Source: Phymatolithon calcareum (taxonomy: Eukaryota > Rhodophyta > Florideophyceae > Hapalidiales). From it: a stretch of 64,000 nt of DNA. Under the pieces are notes generated by a model. It had not been told where the DNA came from and made no database searches. It saw only the letters and a program-made list of their open reading frames with translations. The translations under genes and the position numbers were made by a program. This document shows positions 13,447 to 24,087 of the stretch, one piece after another (positions within the stretch are counted from its first letter, which is position 1; each line of letters starts with the position of its first letter). The stretch spans positions 1,426,001-1,490,000 of the forward strand of contig OZ345381.1 of NCBI GenBank assembly GCA_977006965.1, given 5' to 3'.

Positions 13447-14853
13447 TTTGAGGCAAGAGCAAAAGGAATACAAAGTTTTCGGGTCGTCGTCAACTCTGTG
13501 CGAATATCTTCTAGCGGGTGATGAGGACGGAGGTGAATCGTCTATTTGATTGCTATCAATTGATGAAAGGCCGTTTTTCACCTCAAAATGTGCCGAAAGG
13601 CTGCTGATTTGATCTCGCGGAGCTGGGAGAGGATTCTAGGAGGATATTTTGCCAAAAAATCCAATTTATTTCAGTTATGTTCAATTTTTGAAAATTTTGC
13701 GGGTCTGGCGAACTACTACACAGCCAATCGTGTCCACAAGGCTGTAGAACACAAGGGCATGCTCTCGAGGGAATGTACCTTATTGATCTGCCGCGACGCT
13801 TTTGCAAGGGCCGCGGGCGGTCATCCCATAATGCGAAACCAGCACCAACCGCGCGCCTTCCAGCTCATAATGTGAAGTCTGCTTGGAAGAGTCAACCGTC
13901 GAGGATAGAGACAATTCAATCCGTTAAAAAGCAGAGAGAGTAAATGCGTTAGAGATCAATCAACAACTTTGGTGTTTGCACGATCATGTCAGGTTATGGT
14001 TTGGTGTGGACAAAAGTCCGTCGGTCGTCAACTCAATTAGTTGGAAAGAGATTAAGAATCTGGTTATAGCGTCCTCATTCATGAAAATTATTGGCAGTTC
14101 GGATAAGGCGGTTGACCGAATACATACCAGTCACTGGAAAAGAACTTGAGACCACAGATAGAGCCAGCACAGGCACGAAAACGTTGTTCGGCGACCGAAG
14201 TCATCCACGAATCGCCTGCGTACGATGCAACAAATCAGGCCAAATGTGTTGAACATGGAAGCCCGAAAAACAGCACGTGCCCGAATTCGGTTCCGAGCGG
14301 ACAATTGTCCGACTGTCAAGTCATGGTTACACGAGCACACGACGTGGAGAAAATGCGTCCTCACCCATGGCAAGTTCCAAAAGGCGGGCACTGGGGCGCC
14401 GACGTTTTCACATCGGAAAGTTGAAGGCCGATGTGTGATATATGTTCGCGTCCTTCATCCTTAGATCTTCTTGATAGTATCCAGGTTTCGTGCACTGACT
14501 TCAGTAATCCAGGCGCTCGTACAGTCTTGCAGACCAGATTGCCCTCCGATTCGGGCCCCCGTACATGTGATCGGTTTCCTCCATACCACAGTGTACACAC
14601 ACAATTGCGACCTGGGCAATCGCAGTAGGCCTGTCACCCCTGAGGGTGTAAGAGAAGTTTTTGCACGCAAATTGAACTTGTACTGTACAGAGCCCCAAGA
14701 ACCGTCGCCGGCATCGCAGTATGATTCGACATGGTGTACACGTGTAATAGATCCATTGGAATTTGAGATTGTGCTCAAGCAGGATCAAAAAAGTGAGCAT
14801 CAAACGATCACCTGGTGCATCTGATTGAGTACCGATCGGAATCGAACCTGAAG
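13447..14853. other. Intergenic region with a possible retroelement scrap
   Basis: No gene with a credible start and length was found. The region contains the RedCAP promoter, a minus-strand zinc-knuckle-like fragment (listed separately at 14501-14640), and an imperfect inverted repeat around 14407-14432 (TCACATCGG...CCGATGTGTGA). Confidence 0.45.
14501..14640 (-). pseudogene. Possible retroelement zinc-knuckle fragment
   Basis: The end of a minus-strand frame reads ...PTAIAQVAIVCVHCGMEETDHMY.... This has the C-x2-C ... ET-x-H arrangement found after the RNase H region in non-LTR retrotransposons, and it resembles the fragment at 2558-2917. The match is short, the frame soon stops, and no other domain is nearby, so it is either a relic or a chance likeness. 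Confidence 0.3.
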
Positions 14854-15973
14854 ATGGTGAATGTGGACAAGGACGTGCTGTGCGCCGTCTGGCGCTATTT
14901 CTGCGCAACATGTGGAGCTCTTTACATAATCTCCTTCGCGCTATATCTCCTGCCACTCTTGTACCTTTCTCTCTTTGCCCGTTCACAAAACCTGAAGAAG
15001 CGCTACGATGCAACCTGGGCGCTTGTCACAGGAGGCTCAAGTGGCATTGGTAAAGCTGTTGTGAAAAAGCTTGCCTCTCAGGTATGTCCTGTCATTTCTT
15101 TCGTGTTATTCATTCCGTGTCTCGCATCCATAGACGGCATTTCTAACACTCCGTTAATCGCAGGGCCTCAACGTGTGTGTAGTTGCGCTGGACGACGATC
15201 TCATGACTTCTTCGATATCTGAATTCGAGTCTGAATTTCCAGATATCAAGTTTGTCCCCGTCCGCGTGGATCTTGGACGTGAACCAGAGGTATACATGAG
15301 CACCATTCGAGAAGCAACGGCAGACCTCCCCATTTCCATCGTGATTAACAACGCAGGCTATTTGGTCATGGGATTCTTCCACGAACGTCAGATGGAAACT
15401 CATGCTGCAAATATCGAATGCAACGCGCTTGCCGCAGTGCGAATCTCGCACCACTTTTATTCACTCATGATTCAAAAGAAGCTTCGGGGTTGTATAACCT
15501 TTACCTCGTCCGCAGCGTTCTTCATGGTACGATTCCCTCCACCCTTTGTGGATGTTTTGATGTTAATCAATGCTGACCAATATTTCCTTGTGTAGCCGAG
15601 TCCCTTCGCCAGCATGTATGGCGCTACAAAGGCCTTTCTGAGTCATTTCGCGACCTCTCTTGCGGTGGAAGCTCAAGCGCATGGAATCGATGTTTCTGTT
15701 TTTCATCCTTCGTTCACTCATACCAATTTGTATGCCAAGACACCAAAATTTGGCGTCATCAATGCGCTTGCAAAGTTTGGAGTTCAGCCAGAACATGTCG
15801 CCGACATTATTATCGATGGCGCAGGACGAGTCATTGTTCGAGATGCTGGATTCTATGCCATTGCCACGTTTTACCTGTCAAGACTGATTGACCCTGGCGC
15901 TCTGGCAAAGATTATTATTCCTTTTAGAGATTCTATGGCCCCTCCTGGGGTTCTGAAGAAGAAGGATGTGTAG
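14854..15973 (+). CDS. Membrane-anchored short-chain dehydrogenase/reductase, two introns
   Basis: This is an NAD(P)H-dependent oxidoreductase of the classical SDR family, probably acting on a lipid or steroid-like ketone at the ER. Exons are 14854-15081, 15164-15526 and 15596-15973, all phase 0. The introns are 82 nt (GTATGT...CAG) and 69 nt (GTACGA...TAG). The spliced length is 322 aa. It has an N-terminal membrane segment (about 15-40), a cofactor loop TGGSSGIGK (about 59), NNAG, a catalytic Ser in TFTSSAAFF, and YGATK with the Tyr and Lys of the active site. The layout resembles 3-ketoacyl-CoA reductases and 3-ketodihydrosphingosine reductase, but the substrate cannot be read from the sequence. 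The frame before ATG 14854 opens only with GTG. Confidence 0.88.
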
Positions 15974-16290
15974 AGTCGACGGCGTTCTGGCGAACCAGAC
16001 GGCCGTCTGTATTTCGCGCTTAATGTGCAGACTCTTGTAGTTAGGGGACTGTTCCTGAAAGTGTGATACTCAATGTGAGGCTGTGTACCTTACGTGAAGC
16101 ACCGGAGAACTATTGCAAAAGGAATCATAGAAAAATAGTTTGTTTTTGAATTACTGTTCTAGTTTTAGAGCAGCATGGAAAATGATGCTTACAAAATTTT
16201 GCACTGGAGTGTGCCAGTGTTCATGGCCAGTTTCTTGAATGGCTTCTATACGCGACGAGGATGGATTTTCTCTTGCGCTGCAGCGGCTCG
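15974..16290. other. Convergent 3' region with a palindrome
   Basis: This is 317 bp between the converging SDR and coiled-coil genes. A perfect 14-bp palindrome CAGACGGCCGTCTG lies at 15996-16009, just after the SDR stop. It may mark the transcript end or be incidental. Confidence 0.5.
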
Positions 16291-18426
16291 TCATACTCTG
16301 ATTCCAGCTACACCTTCAAACGGCTCAATGGAGTCATCCTCGATCTCCTCACGGTCAGAAGCCATATCAGGCGAATGTTCTGCCGGTATAGAGAGAGGGC
16401 TAAAATGGGCCTCAATCTCGCTTTTGGCCTTACGCATCCGAGCGCTATCATCGGGCGTCGATATCGGAGTCCTGCTTTGCCACTCAAAGAGCGTGTTGTG
16501 GGGATTTCGGGCTCTCTTACTCTCCGCCAGCTCCTGTAACGCATTCGTCAGTCCCGCTCCATGAAGGTTCCTGTTTTCTTTCTTGCGAGCTTGCCTGGCC
16601 TTAAGTAATTCCAACTCAAAGGCCTCAGACCTGCTCTGGGCTTTTTCCAGCTCCTCCTCCATCCGTTTCAGCTCTTTCTCCTTCAACTCGATCACTTCAC
16701 GCAATGCAGTCATGTCCTTCGCCCACGCAACCTGAGCACGAGATGAGATTGTACCGAAAGCCTGTTGTGCAGGGGTCTTGTTTGCGAAGAAACTGTGCCT
16801 ATCTGCCCCCGTCTGATCTCGGTCCGAAAAGTTCTCAGTTTCAGTCCTGTCGCCACCTTTGAATATGCGGTTGAATGTAAGTTTTCGCGAAAAGCCGTCA
16901 ATCGGTCTCGCATTTCGACTACTATACCCCGGGTCTTTGCTACCAGTTCGAGAAACGGAATATCCGGCCGGGAAAATGGTCGTTTCTGTTTTACCGCCGG
17001 ACCCTTGAACATGAATTGGTACAGCACCACCACCGGACGAACCGCCATCCACTTTCGAACTAGCTTCATCATTCCCATCTGCACTGCGATCCTTTTTGGT
17101 CATCATGTTTGCAATTCGTCCCACAAGCTTTGTCCGTCGAAGAGAGAGCACTTGGAACGCCTTTCGGGCCGCATTGTTCCCACCGCCGATTTCTGCCATA
17201 GTCTCAATCATTTCTTTTTGAATCTCTTGAAGCTCCTGTACTTTCGAAACGATGATACTCTCGCTCTTCTGCGCTTCTTGGTTTCGATGAGTCAGCTCCT
17301 TCACACGGCGCTGCAGAATCTCATGCTCCAATTTCACGGCATCACGGTCATGGTGAGTTGACAGTAGCTCTTTTCGGAGCACACCAACATGTCGCTCAAG
17401 TCGCTCCTTGTGGAAATAGATGTGCTCATTCTCATGCGCATTCTCTTCGATCATATGCTTTAAGCTGGCAACTCTCGCCCTAAGTCGCTCTTTCTCCTCT
17501 GTCTCTTTCATTTTTTCAGATATTACTTCCTGTCGAGCCGTAACCATCCGGTGAAGTTCATCCCTGAGGTTCCGATTTTCAATTTCCTTGGCTTTTGCTG
17601 AGCGGAGCACACGTTCCGCCTCTTCACGTTTCTCCTTCACTTGACGCTTGAGAGACATGACCAGTGTTCGGTGGGCCAAAGCCCCCCCTCCACCGGTGCC
17701 GAAGTCAAGGTCAGGCATTTGCTCAATGAACGAACGCATCTCTTGCCTTAGAATTTTGCGTGGAACTTCATTTGCACCGAGCGTCATCAAAGTGGACGAT
17801 TTGAGATCGAATGAGCAGCTCGAGTCCAATTTCCCGCTTGTGTGCACAATGTGACAAAATTCAGCAAAGAAAGCAGATAGCTCATCCTTGAACTCCACAG
17901 CAAGAACTGGTACAAGATCCTCATCTTCGCGTTTTTGCTCGAAATCATTTCTGCAGGTCATATAGCTGAGAGGTTCGGAGCCATCAAAAACAGTCCTTAA
18001 CGAAGATATAGATCGAGAAGATACTGGCGTATCTAAATCACTCCTGATAGATTTGGCAGAGAGAGGAGATAAATCATGAACAAAAACATTCCTGCGGGAG
18101 CTGGCCGACCGAGCAGACTGTGCCGGGTTTGTAGCACTCCTGGTCGAATTACCGGAGAGAAAACCCCCTGCTGGAGCACCAGCACTTCTGGTGGATTGGA
18201 TCGAACGAGAGGAGTCTTCTAGATAGTGACTACTCCTGGTAAAGTTGTCAGTTGGAGGAGCGCCTTCATCAGTCGAATTGCCAAACCTGTCCTCAAATCG
18301 TCGAAGTATTTCGTCAAAGTCATATTGACCTGTACCAACATTGATGGTTTCCAACATGCGAGTGACTAGGTTTCCCTTTCGGCCACTACCTTCCTGGCGC
18401 TTATCATCTTTTGGACTTTGCAACAT
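16291..18426 (-). CDS. Coiled-coil protein of unknown function
   Basis: This is an intact 711-aa frame from ATG 18426. The first ~150 residues are Ser/Arg/Thr-rich and look disordered. A small globular part follows (about 165-250). A long Glu/Lys/Arg-rich heptad region then spans about 260-420 (LKRQVKEKREEAERVL..., repeated leucines every 3-4 residues). After a Gly/Ser-rich linker, a second coiled coil lies near 575-630 (REVIELKEKELKRMEEELEK). The acidic tail is disordered. No catalytic domain is present. It could be a cytoskeletal, Golgi-tether or centrosome-like scaffold, but the sequence gives no specific family. It lies downstream of MED14 in the same orientation. Confidence 0.85.
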   Translation of the reverse strand: MLQSPKDDKRQEGSGRKGNLVTRMLETINVGTGQYDFDEILRRFEDRFGNSTDEGAPPTDNFTRSSHYLEDSSRSIQSTRSAGAPAGGFLSGNSTRSATNPAQSARSASSRRNVFVHDLSPLSAKSIRSDLDTPVSSRSISSLRTVFDGSEPLSYMTCRNDFEQKREDEDLVPVLAVEFKDELSAFFAEFCHIVHTSGKLDSSCSFDLKSSTLMTLGANEVPRKILRQEMRSFIEQMPDLDFGTGGGGALAHRTLVMSLKRQVKEKREEAERVLRSAKAKEIENRNLRDELHRMVTARQEVISEKMKETEEKERLRARVASLKHMIEENAHENEHIYFHKERLERHVGVLRKELLSTHHDRDAVKLEHEILQRRVKELTHRNQEAQKSESIIVSKVQELQEIQKEMIETMAEIGGGNNAARKAFQVLSLRRTKLVGRIANMMTKKDRSADGNDEASSKVDGGSSGGGAVPIHVQGSGGKTETTIFPAGYSVSRTGSKDPGYSSRNARPIDGFSRKLTFNRIFKGGDRTETENFSDRDQTGADRHSFFANKTPAQQAFGTISSRAQVAWAKDMTALREVIELKEKELKRMEEELEKAQSRSEAFELELLKARQARKKENRNLHGAGLTNALQELAESKRARNPHNTLFEWQSRTPISTPDDSARMRKAKSEIEAHFSPLSIPAEHSPDMASDREEIEDDSIEPFEGVAGIRV

Positions 18427-18987
18427 TGTGTTTGACCCCTGTCTTCGAAATGCTGGTTGCGTGCTTGTCTCGGCGAGGGTTGTCGTGGTATTTATAGCCC
18501 CGCGGCAAGACTGTGCGCGGCACTTTCAACACCACAAAGATTGCTCAAGAATGAATACTCTTCTACATCACGAATTATCTATACCACCAAATGCAGAAAA
18601 GGAGCACCCGTATATGGAAAATCTTGGGAATGCACATTGTTGAATAACCCTTAAATAGTACCCGCCGCAACTGCCCAGAGTGGCTCCGCTTCATTGCTTG
18701 CAATTCATTCTCTAATCTGAGCTGAACTGCAGACGTGCTATGCAACTGAGATACTCGAATTAATGGCTCGCTCTGGCTTGGGCGATGCCCTGCTTCGTGC
18801 CCGAGGAAAAATGTCCTCCATAATATGCTTGACGTTAGTAATCGTGTTTGCCCGCTTTACATCTAGCACTACGAGCAACAGTCCCTGCATAAATGTCCTA
18901 CCTATCCTACGCCCGATGGTTCCAGCCACGGCGAGTGCCGTCGATCAAGGGTTGCAATCTAAAACTTACAATCCTCTGCCCCGCCTA
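18427..18987. other. Intergenic region downstream of MED14
   Basis: The region holds the promoter of the coiled-coil gene and the 3' end of MED14. On the minus strand, 18738-18929 is a 63-codon ATG frame with a plausible basic composition (MAGTIGRRIGRTFMQG...). Nothing else supports it as a gene. Confidence 0.4.
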
Positions 18988-21900
18988 CTAGCCTCCACCT
19001 TTTCCTTGTCCCACGATCAACTCGACGACCGTCTCCAAAACTTTGACCTTCACTAGCACCGCCGCACCCTGATGCACTGCGATACCCGAGTTCCGACTAG
19101 CCAGCTTATTCACCATGGCATCCCACGACGGAATATCCGCCAAACTTTCTGTCGACGGGTTGCGCTCACGTCCAGCTGCTCTCGCCAATTCGCGTATTCT
19201 CGCCAAGTCCGCCACCACCACTCTTCCTAGTCCCGGCCGCGCGTCAATGTCAAGGGCACACCGTTTCTCGCCGATTTTGAACTCGACAGCAAACCGCAAC
19301 GCAGTCCGCAATTTGACACTTGAGCTCGGCGACGCAGCGGCCGCCCTCTCGGCCGCAGCAATTACCGGAATTGCCCGCTCAAGCAGCGGCAGCAGTCTTT
19401 GTCCAGCGTTTAACTTGTTCTCATTAAGCACCTCGGCGAGCATCGCCGTCATACGCTGTGCGATCACAACGTTTTTCCGACGTAGCACGACATCAAACTG
19501 GAAGGTTCGAGCGCCAATTGCGACCTTAGCTCCTACTTCTGATCTTGCTCCGATCGTTACCACAGTTCCCATTCCCTCCGCCACAATCGCCGACGGTTTC
19601 ACAGCCTTTACAGTGACAATTCCCGACGCATCAGTCCTGACTCCGCCTGCGAGTGCCCCAGTCCCGCGTGCTCGCATGAGATCTTCCCCGAATCGCCGCA
19701 CGGCAGGGGCATCGGCCACGGAGTACGCAAATATAAGCTTGCGAGAACCCTTCGAGTAGCGCACGCCGGGCACATGTACCGCACTTTCATTGTCAAACAT
19801 GTCCTCTTCAAGCTCCACCTCCACACGCCAATCGCACTGATCCCGAAGAACAAGATCTGCGCGAACAACGGGGAGTGGTGAGGCGCGTAATGTAAGGGGA
19901 GTTCGCTCGGAGCTGCGCAATTCATAGTCCGGGTTCTGGGCCACTGCGATTGCGTTGATTTGCAATTCTCGCAACAGTCGGTCCCTTCGAAGGCGCATTT
20001 CAGTTGCGTACCTTAACTGAGCCAACCGAGCACCGCTGCCAGCCCGACACGCAGCATCTCGTTGAGTCTCCTTTTCTTCCGAGAGGACATGAGGGATTTT
20101 GCCCTGTACAAAAACAAACCCGTCAGGCGATGTCGTGAAATTTACAGGAGATGTCCTGTTTCGCTTTGTGGCTGGCACATCTGTTGATATTGCAGAGTGG
20201 TCCGGTGTTGCGAGCCACGACCGCATCGCGAGAAACCTCACCGGTTTGGTTTTTTCAATAGGCAGCAATGGAGGAGTAATGCCCGTGCGCGGAGTGCGGC
20301 GAGCATCGCCCCGTAACTGCCTTCCCTCTACGGCGGCGGCGCCTGGTGGCCACATAAGAAGTGCCCCCTCGTCGGCCATTGCGGTTTGGCGCATGCACAA
20401 GGATAATTGTAAGGCTTCCATCAACAGTTCGATAATATTGAGCAACGCTCGCTCAATTTCCACGATGCCGCCTGGGATATGTCGCTCCCCCTTCCAAAGA
20501 GCGCGCCGCAGATGCACAGACTTGTCTACGCGGTTCTGTAATGCAAAGCTGGTTCCACCGCGAACGCGGATTCGGAATCCGCCAGTTCGAAGTGACATGC
20601 TGAGAAGCAGTCCAAATCCACTGTTTCCAATGTCGAACACGAGTGACTCCATCGCCGCGCCGTGTGTGGCCAAGGCGGAGCGTGTGATGTCCTTTGTTTT
20701 CATTTTGCAAGAATGGTTGATCTGACCAAGGATATGCTGCGCTCGCTGTCGAGCCGAGTCCAGACACAAAGTCTCCACGTTGACCCGTCTTAAGTGTAGA
20801 GTTACTGGATTTCCGGATATCGGTAGCGGTGGCGCATGGGAAACGTCGACGACTTTGTCCGGGCTACCTGCGCTGTCTGGCCAATCGCTGACGGAATAGG
20901 CTTCGTCTTTCGGGGCGCTCATAGTCACCGCCGAGGAAAAAGGAGACTCTTTCCAATATTCGACAGTGACCGGAACGAGCGGGCCCGCCTTTGAGCCTAT
21001 GCCGCGGACGGAAAGCTTGCTTTTACGCCAGGCTGGATGCACAGCAAGTTGTGCAACCTGTTCTCGGATGTAGTCCATGGCAAGCGTGGTGCAAATTTCG
21101 CGCGTCATTATCATGCAAAAGCAACGCAAGCTCGCGTCGGAGCGTGACACTGTTCCCTTATGTGCGGGTGCTGTGGCAGACGGAGTGTCTCCCTTATCAT
21201 CGAGTGCGGAGCTAGAATGAACTTTACTAACCACAGGTTCAACTTCCATCTTTTCGCTCGGTTCGGCGTCTGATGCAGTTATCCCCTTGTGTTTCAACCC
21301 ATCCCGGGGCACAGCAATTCCTTCATCCACAGGTTTAGCGTCATGAGCAGCCCACGCCATCCTATCTTGCATCATGTTTCGCAAATAATTGTAATGGTCG
21401 GTCGTCATAGGAAGAGGCTCACCATCTAAGGGATTGATTCGGCGAATTGGACCAACGGCGTCCATATGAGTGCGCACGAGAACTTTGAAATCCAAAATCA
21501 CAAAGTACGCTTCGTCCGAGTCCGGCGCGCTGAGCATAAGATCGGCATGCCAGGCATCGGGGTTGCCGATACGCACGGATACGCCCGTGGAGTCCGCATT
21601 CCAGTTAGCGACGACAATTCCGCTCGGAAGGGCTCTTCGAACTGCAAACTTGGTCTCTAAACGAATGCGCATTTCGGGTTCCGTTTCGACAAATGTTCGA
21701 CGCGAGCCACGTTTCACGGGCGGCATATACTCGTCCACTGCATCGTCCTCCGGCGGGCGTTTTCTGGTATCGACGTCTATTGAGCGTTCGATGAAGCGCG
21801 GAAGTCGAAATGGGGTCATTCCAGGGCCCAGCAATTCGCCGGCGTACGCAACGGCGCTCGGGTGTGCAGCGGCACCACGCAAGGTTGTGAAGACGGAATG

Positions 21901-22215
21901 CCACAATCGGTCCGCATTCAACGCATAGTTGAAGCTGCGCGTGTTAGCGACGTAAGCGAGTGATCCAGCGGAGGAGTGAAATGCCGAGCATTCCATATGC
22001 CAGCGTACGGCGACAAGAAGACGGATGACACAATGACGTGCGCGCGCGGTGTAATCGAGCAACTTTGTGCGACGCTCAGCGCTTTCCATCTCCGACATTG
22101 AGTCGAGCAATGCATGGAGATCCTTGTACACAACTTGGGTTATCTCGTGCGTGAGCTTCGTGAAGGAAACCTCGCGGACGACCGGAACCTCTGCATTGGC
22201 GCCGGGAGTCCCCAT
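18988..22215 (-). CDS. MED14: Mediator complex subunit 14 (MED14/RGR1)
   Basis: MED14 is the backbone subunit linking head, middle and tail of Mediator, which relays activator signals to RNA polymerase II. The single-exon frame is 1075 aa from ATG 22215. The diagnostic N-terminal block is clear: a helix around TQVVYKDLHALLDSMSEME followed by the YTARARHCVIRLLVAVRWH segment (about residues 28-85), matching the MED14 signature across eukaryotes. The remaining ~900 residues are poorly conserved, with repeated beta-rich wheel-like segments and Ala/Arg-rich helices, as expected for this subunit. High GC and a strong codon bias give long antisense shadow frames. The start fits the conserved region closely. 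Confidence 0.85.
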   Translation of the reverse strand: MGTPGANAEVPVVREVSFTKLTHEITQVVYKDLHALLDSMSEMESAERRTKLLDYTARARHCVIRLLVAVRWHMECSAFHSSAGSLAYVANTRSFNYALNADRLWHSVFTTLRGAAAHPSAVAYAGELLGPGMTPFRLPRFIERSIDVDTRKRPPEDDAVDEYMPPVKRGSRRTFVETEPEMRIRLETKFAVRRALPSGIVVANWNADSTGVSVRIGNPDAWHADLMLSAPDSDEAYFVILDFKVLVRTHMDAVGPIRRINPLDGEPLPMTTDHYNYLRNMMQDRMAWAAHDAKPVDEGIAVPRDGLKHKGITASDAEPSEKMEVEPVVSKVHSSSALDDKGDTPSATAPAHKGTVSRSDASLRCFCMIMTREICTTLAMDYIREQVAQLAVHPAWRKSKLSVRGIGSKAGPLVPVTVEYWKESPFSSAVTMSAPKDEAYSVSDWPDSAGSPDKVVDVSHAPPLPISGNPVTLHLRRVNVETLCLDSARQRAQHILGQINHSCKMKTKDITRSALATHGAAMESLVFDIGNSGFGLLLSMSLRTGGFRIRVRGGTSFALQNRVDKSVHLRRALWKGERHIPGGIVEIERALLNIIELLMEALQLSLCMRQTAMADEGALLMWPPGAAAVEGRQLRGDARRTPRTGITPPLLPIEKTKPVRFLAMRSWLATPDHSAISTDVPATKRNRTSPVNFTTSPDGFVFVQGKIPHVLSEEKETQRDAACRAGSGARLAQLRYATEMRLRRDRLLRELQINAIAVAQNPDYELRSSERTPLTLRASPLPVVRADLVLRDQCDWRVEVELEEDMFDNESAVHVPGVRYSKGSRKLIFAYSVADAPAVRRFGEDLMRARGTGALAGGVRTDASGIVTVKAVKPSAIVAEGMGTVVTIGARSEVGAKVAIGARTFQFDVVLRRKNVVIAQRMTAMLAEVLNENKLNAGQRLLPLLERAIPVIAAAERAAAASPSSSVKLRTALRFAVEFKIGEKRCALDIDARPGLGRVVVADLARIRELARAAGRERNPSTESLADIPSWDAMVNKLASRNSGIAVHQGAAVLVKVKVLETVVELIVGQGKGGG

Positions 22216-23103
22216 AATGACGTGCGATGGTGCAGATGTGCTTATGCGGCTCGCTCGCTTCGCACACTACATTATCGGCGCACGGGCGTCGAGGGAAGAA
22301 GGCGCAGCGATGGTTGCACGTTGAGCGCGCAAGTGCTGCTGCTCCCTCGCTCCGACAAGCCGGACTGACTGCCAACGCCGTGATGCCCCACTCAAGTTCG
22401 TCAATAATATAAATTTACGCCCCATTTTCGAATTTTAACTTTCTCAAACTGAGATAATTCTTCATAAAAATAGCTTATCCTCTTGGGCAAATTATCATAC
22501 AGTACAGCTGTGGGCTTCCGAAAATAAATGTGTGTTAATTGACATTTCTCATCCAATGGCTTACAGTACGCAGTGTCTCGCGGGTGGGACTGCGGTTTTC
22601 CGACGAGAATCGAATGTGCAGCTGCGCCTAGGTGCAAATATCAAATTTTGATCTCGTGAACTGTCGCGACAGTTATTCCCGCGCAATCAAGTTTACCATT
22701 ACCACGTGAACTGAACAAGGAAGCCTTACATTGCGTAAAATGCCTCACGTAGAGCCTCGCAAATCTAAGAAGGAGCTCTCCGATGTGCAATTCTGACCTA
22801 ACAGGGACCATCGAGTTGCAATTTGATGCGAAATTGGGAATCCAGTCAGCGTGTATGGCAAGTAAAGGCAGCATCCCGGGCAGTTTATGGCTGGCAAGCG
22901 GGAGAAGGAAATTGCACTTTCTGAAGCGGTTTTCTTGCTTTTTGAGTGAGATTGCGGCAAAATGCTTCTAGACGGCACGACATTTTATCCATGCGGGTCC
23001 TCTCCAACGCGCAAGTACCCACTCCGTTTCTCGTGGTGGACAACTACAGAATGTGTCTCGGACAGCACTTTTCTCAGCGATATCGCATCTGCAATCCGTG
23101 AAG
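22216..23103. other. Intergenic region, no gene seen
   Basis: This lies between the MED14 start and the sulfotransferase 3' end. Minus-strand frames of 77 codons at 22641-22978 overlap each other in different frames and match nothing. An AT-rich part lies at about 22395-22560. Confidence 0.45.
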
Positions 23104-24087
23104 TCATAGCACTGGTTTCGCTGCACATGCGCCAACACGTTTCTCAATGCACTCTACAAGTTCAGGAAACGTCTTCACGCCGAATGTTTGCTCAAACATC
23201 TTGTCGTACAGCTTCCTTTCGGCCTCCGTAAAGTTCACGCCTCGAAAGCCGTCCACTCCCTTTAGACGCACTTTCATCCCGCCTCGACGGTCCCATCCCG
23301 GCTGGTTTTTGACGAATTTATCTCGAAATTTCTCATCTCCCACCATGACTTTTCGATCGCATTTGGCAGCAACTCTGTGGATTCCTTCTTCTGCGACATT
23401 GAGCCCCATGAATGTTGCAACCCTGGTGGTAGTGTCCACCAGGTTCTCGCATATTTCCTCATAATTCAGCACTAGAACATTGTCTCTTTTTTCGGCTGTC
23501 CATCCTTGCACGTGCTGAAACCAGCGTCCGACGCCACTGCTTTCCCCTTGCTTGACTTTGGCCGGCGCGAGAAAATAGCCCGAGAGATATTTGCTCATAA
23601 TCTTCTGTCGGTCGTCGTCTGACAACTTGATGCCCTCATTCATCCATTCAATGCTGAAGTCAAGGAAGCTACCTGGGAGATCGAGCCCATTTCGGTAAAC
23701 GTATATGTAACGCGTCCGCTTGTCCTTCAGGTCGAAGAACTTAACAGGCATGTGGCTCTTGAACAGACGCGGCTTGCTGTCGCAGAAATGAATACCCGTG
23801 GTTTTCGAAAATTCAACCCAAGGCACGACTTGGCCGATGTCGGTGAACGCCGTTCCTGTAGGGTCCCATGATGGAGCACCGCCGGCTTCCACCACAAGAT
23901 TGTACATCATATTCTGCAGCATCGTAGTTCCGCTTTTCGGATAGCTTACTACGAAAACATCGCCCTGTTGAGGAACGTGATCCTCTAGACCCGTGTTGCT
24001 CTGACGTAACTTGGTGAGGAACGCGAGCAACTTTCCGGCGACATTTGCCACCGTCTCGTCCTCCGGCTTGTTTGGGGGGTGCGACAT
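23104..24087 (-). CDS. Cytosolic-type sulfotransferase (PAPS-dependent)
   Basis: The enzyme transfers sulfate from PAPS to a hydroxyl or amine of a small molecule. The frame from ATG 24087 gives 327 aa, near the usual 290-330. The PAPS 5'-phosphosulfate loop YPKSGTTML is at about 49-57, the catalytic His is in RLFKSHMPV (about 112), and the 3'-phosphate site is around YVYRNGLD (about 129-136). The usual RNPKD is changed to RNGLD, and the C-terminal RKG..G.WK motif is altered (KNQPGWDRRGGMK). No signal peptide or membrane anchor is seen, so it is not a Golgi carbohydrate sulfotransferase of the classical type. The substrate is unknown. A TTG lies in frame 9 codons upstream. Confidence 0.87.
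   Translation of the reverse strand: MSHPPNKPEDETVANVAGKLLAFLTKLRQSNTGLEDHVPQQGDVFVVSYPKSGTTMLQNMMYNLVVEAGGAPSWDPTGTAFTDIGQVVPWVEFSKTTGIHFCDSKPRLFKSHMPVKFFDLKDKRTRYIYVYRNGLDLPGSFLDFSIEWMNEGIKLSDDDRQKIMSKYLSGYFLAPAKVKQGESSGVGRWFQHVQGWTAEKRDNVLVLNYEEICENLVDTTTRVATFMGLNVAEEGIHRVAAKCDRKVMVGDEKFRDKFVKNQPGWDRRGGMKVRLKGVDGFRGVNFTEAERKLYDKMFEQTFGVKTFPELVECIEKRVGACAAKPVL

Noticed and set aside
14815-14850. GGTTCGATTCC-like sequence (minus strand) resembling a tRNA B box
   Set aside because: The T-stem does not pair and no acceptor or anticodon arm surrounds it; it lies directly upstream of the SDR start codon.
19115-19759. Plus-strand 214-codon frame inside MED14
   Set aside because: It is fully antisense to MED14, Ser/Ala/Arg/Thr-rich in the way typical of shadow frames, and has no independent support.
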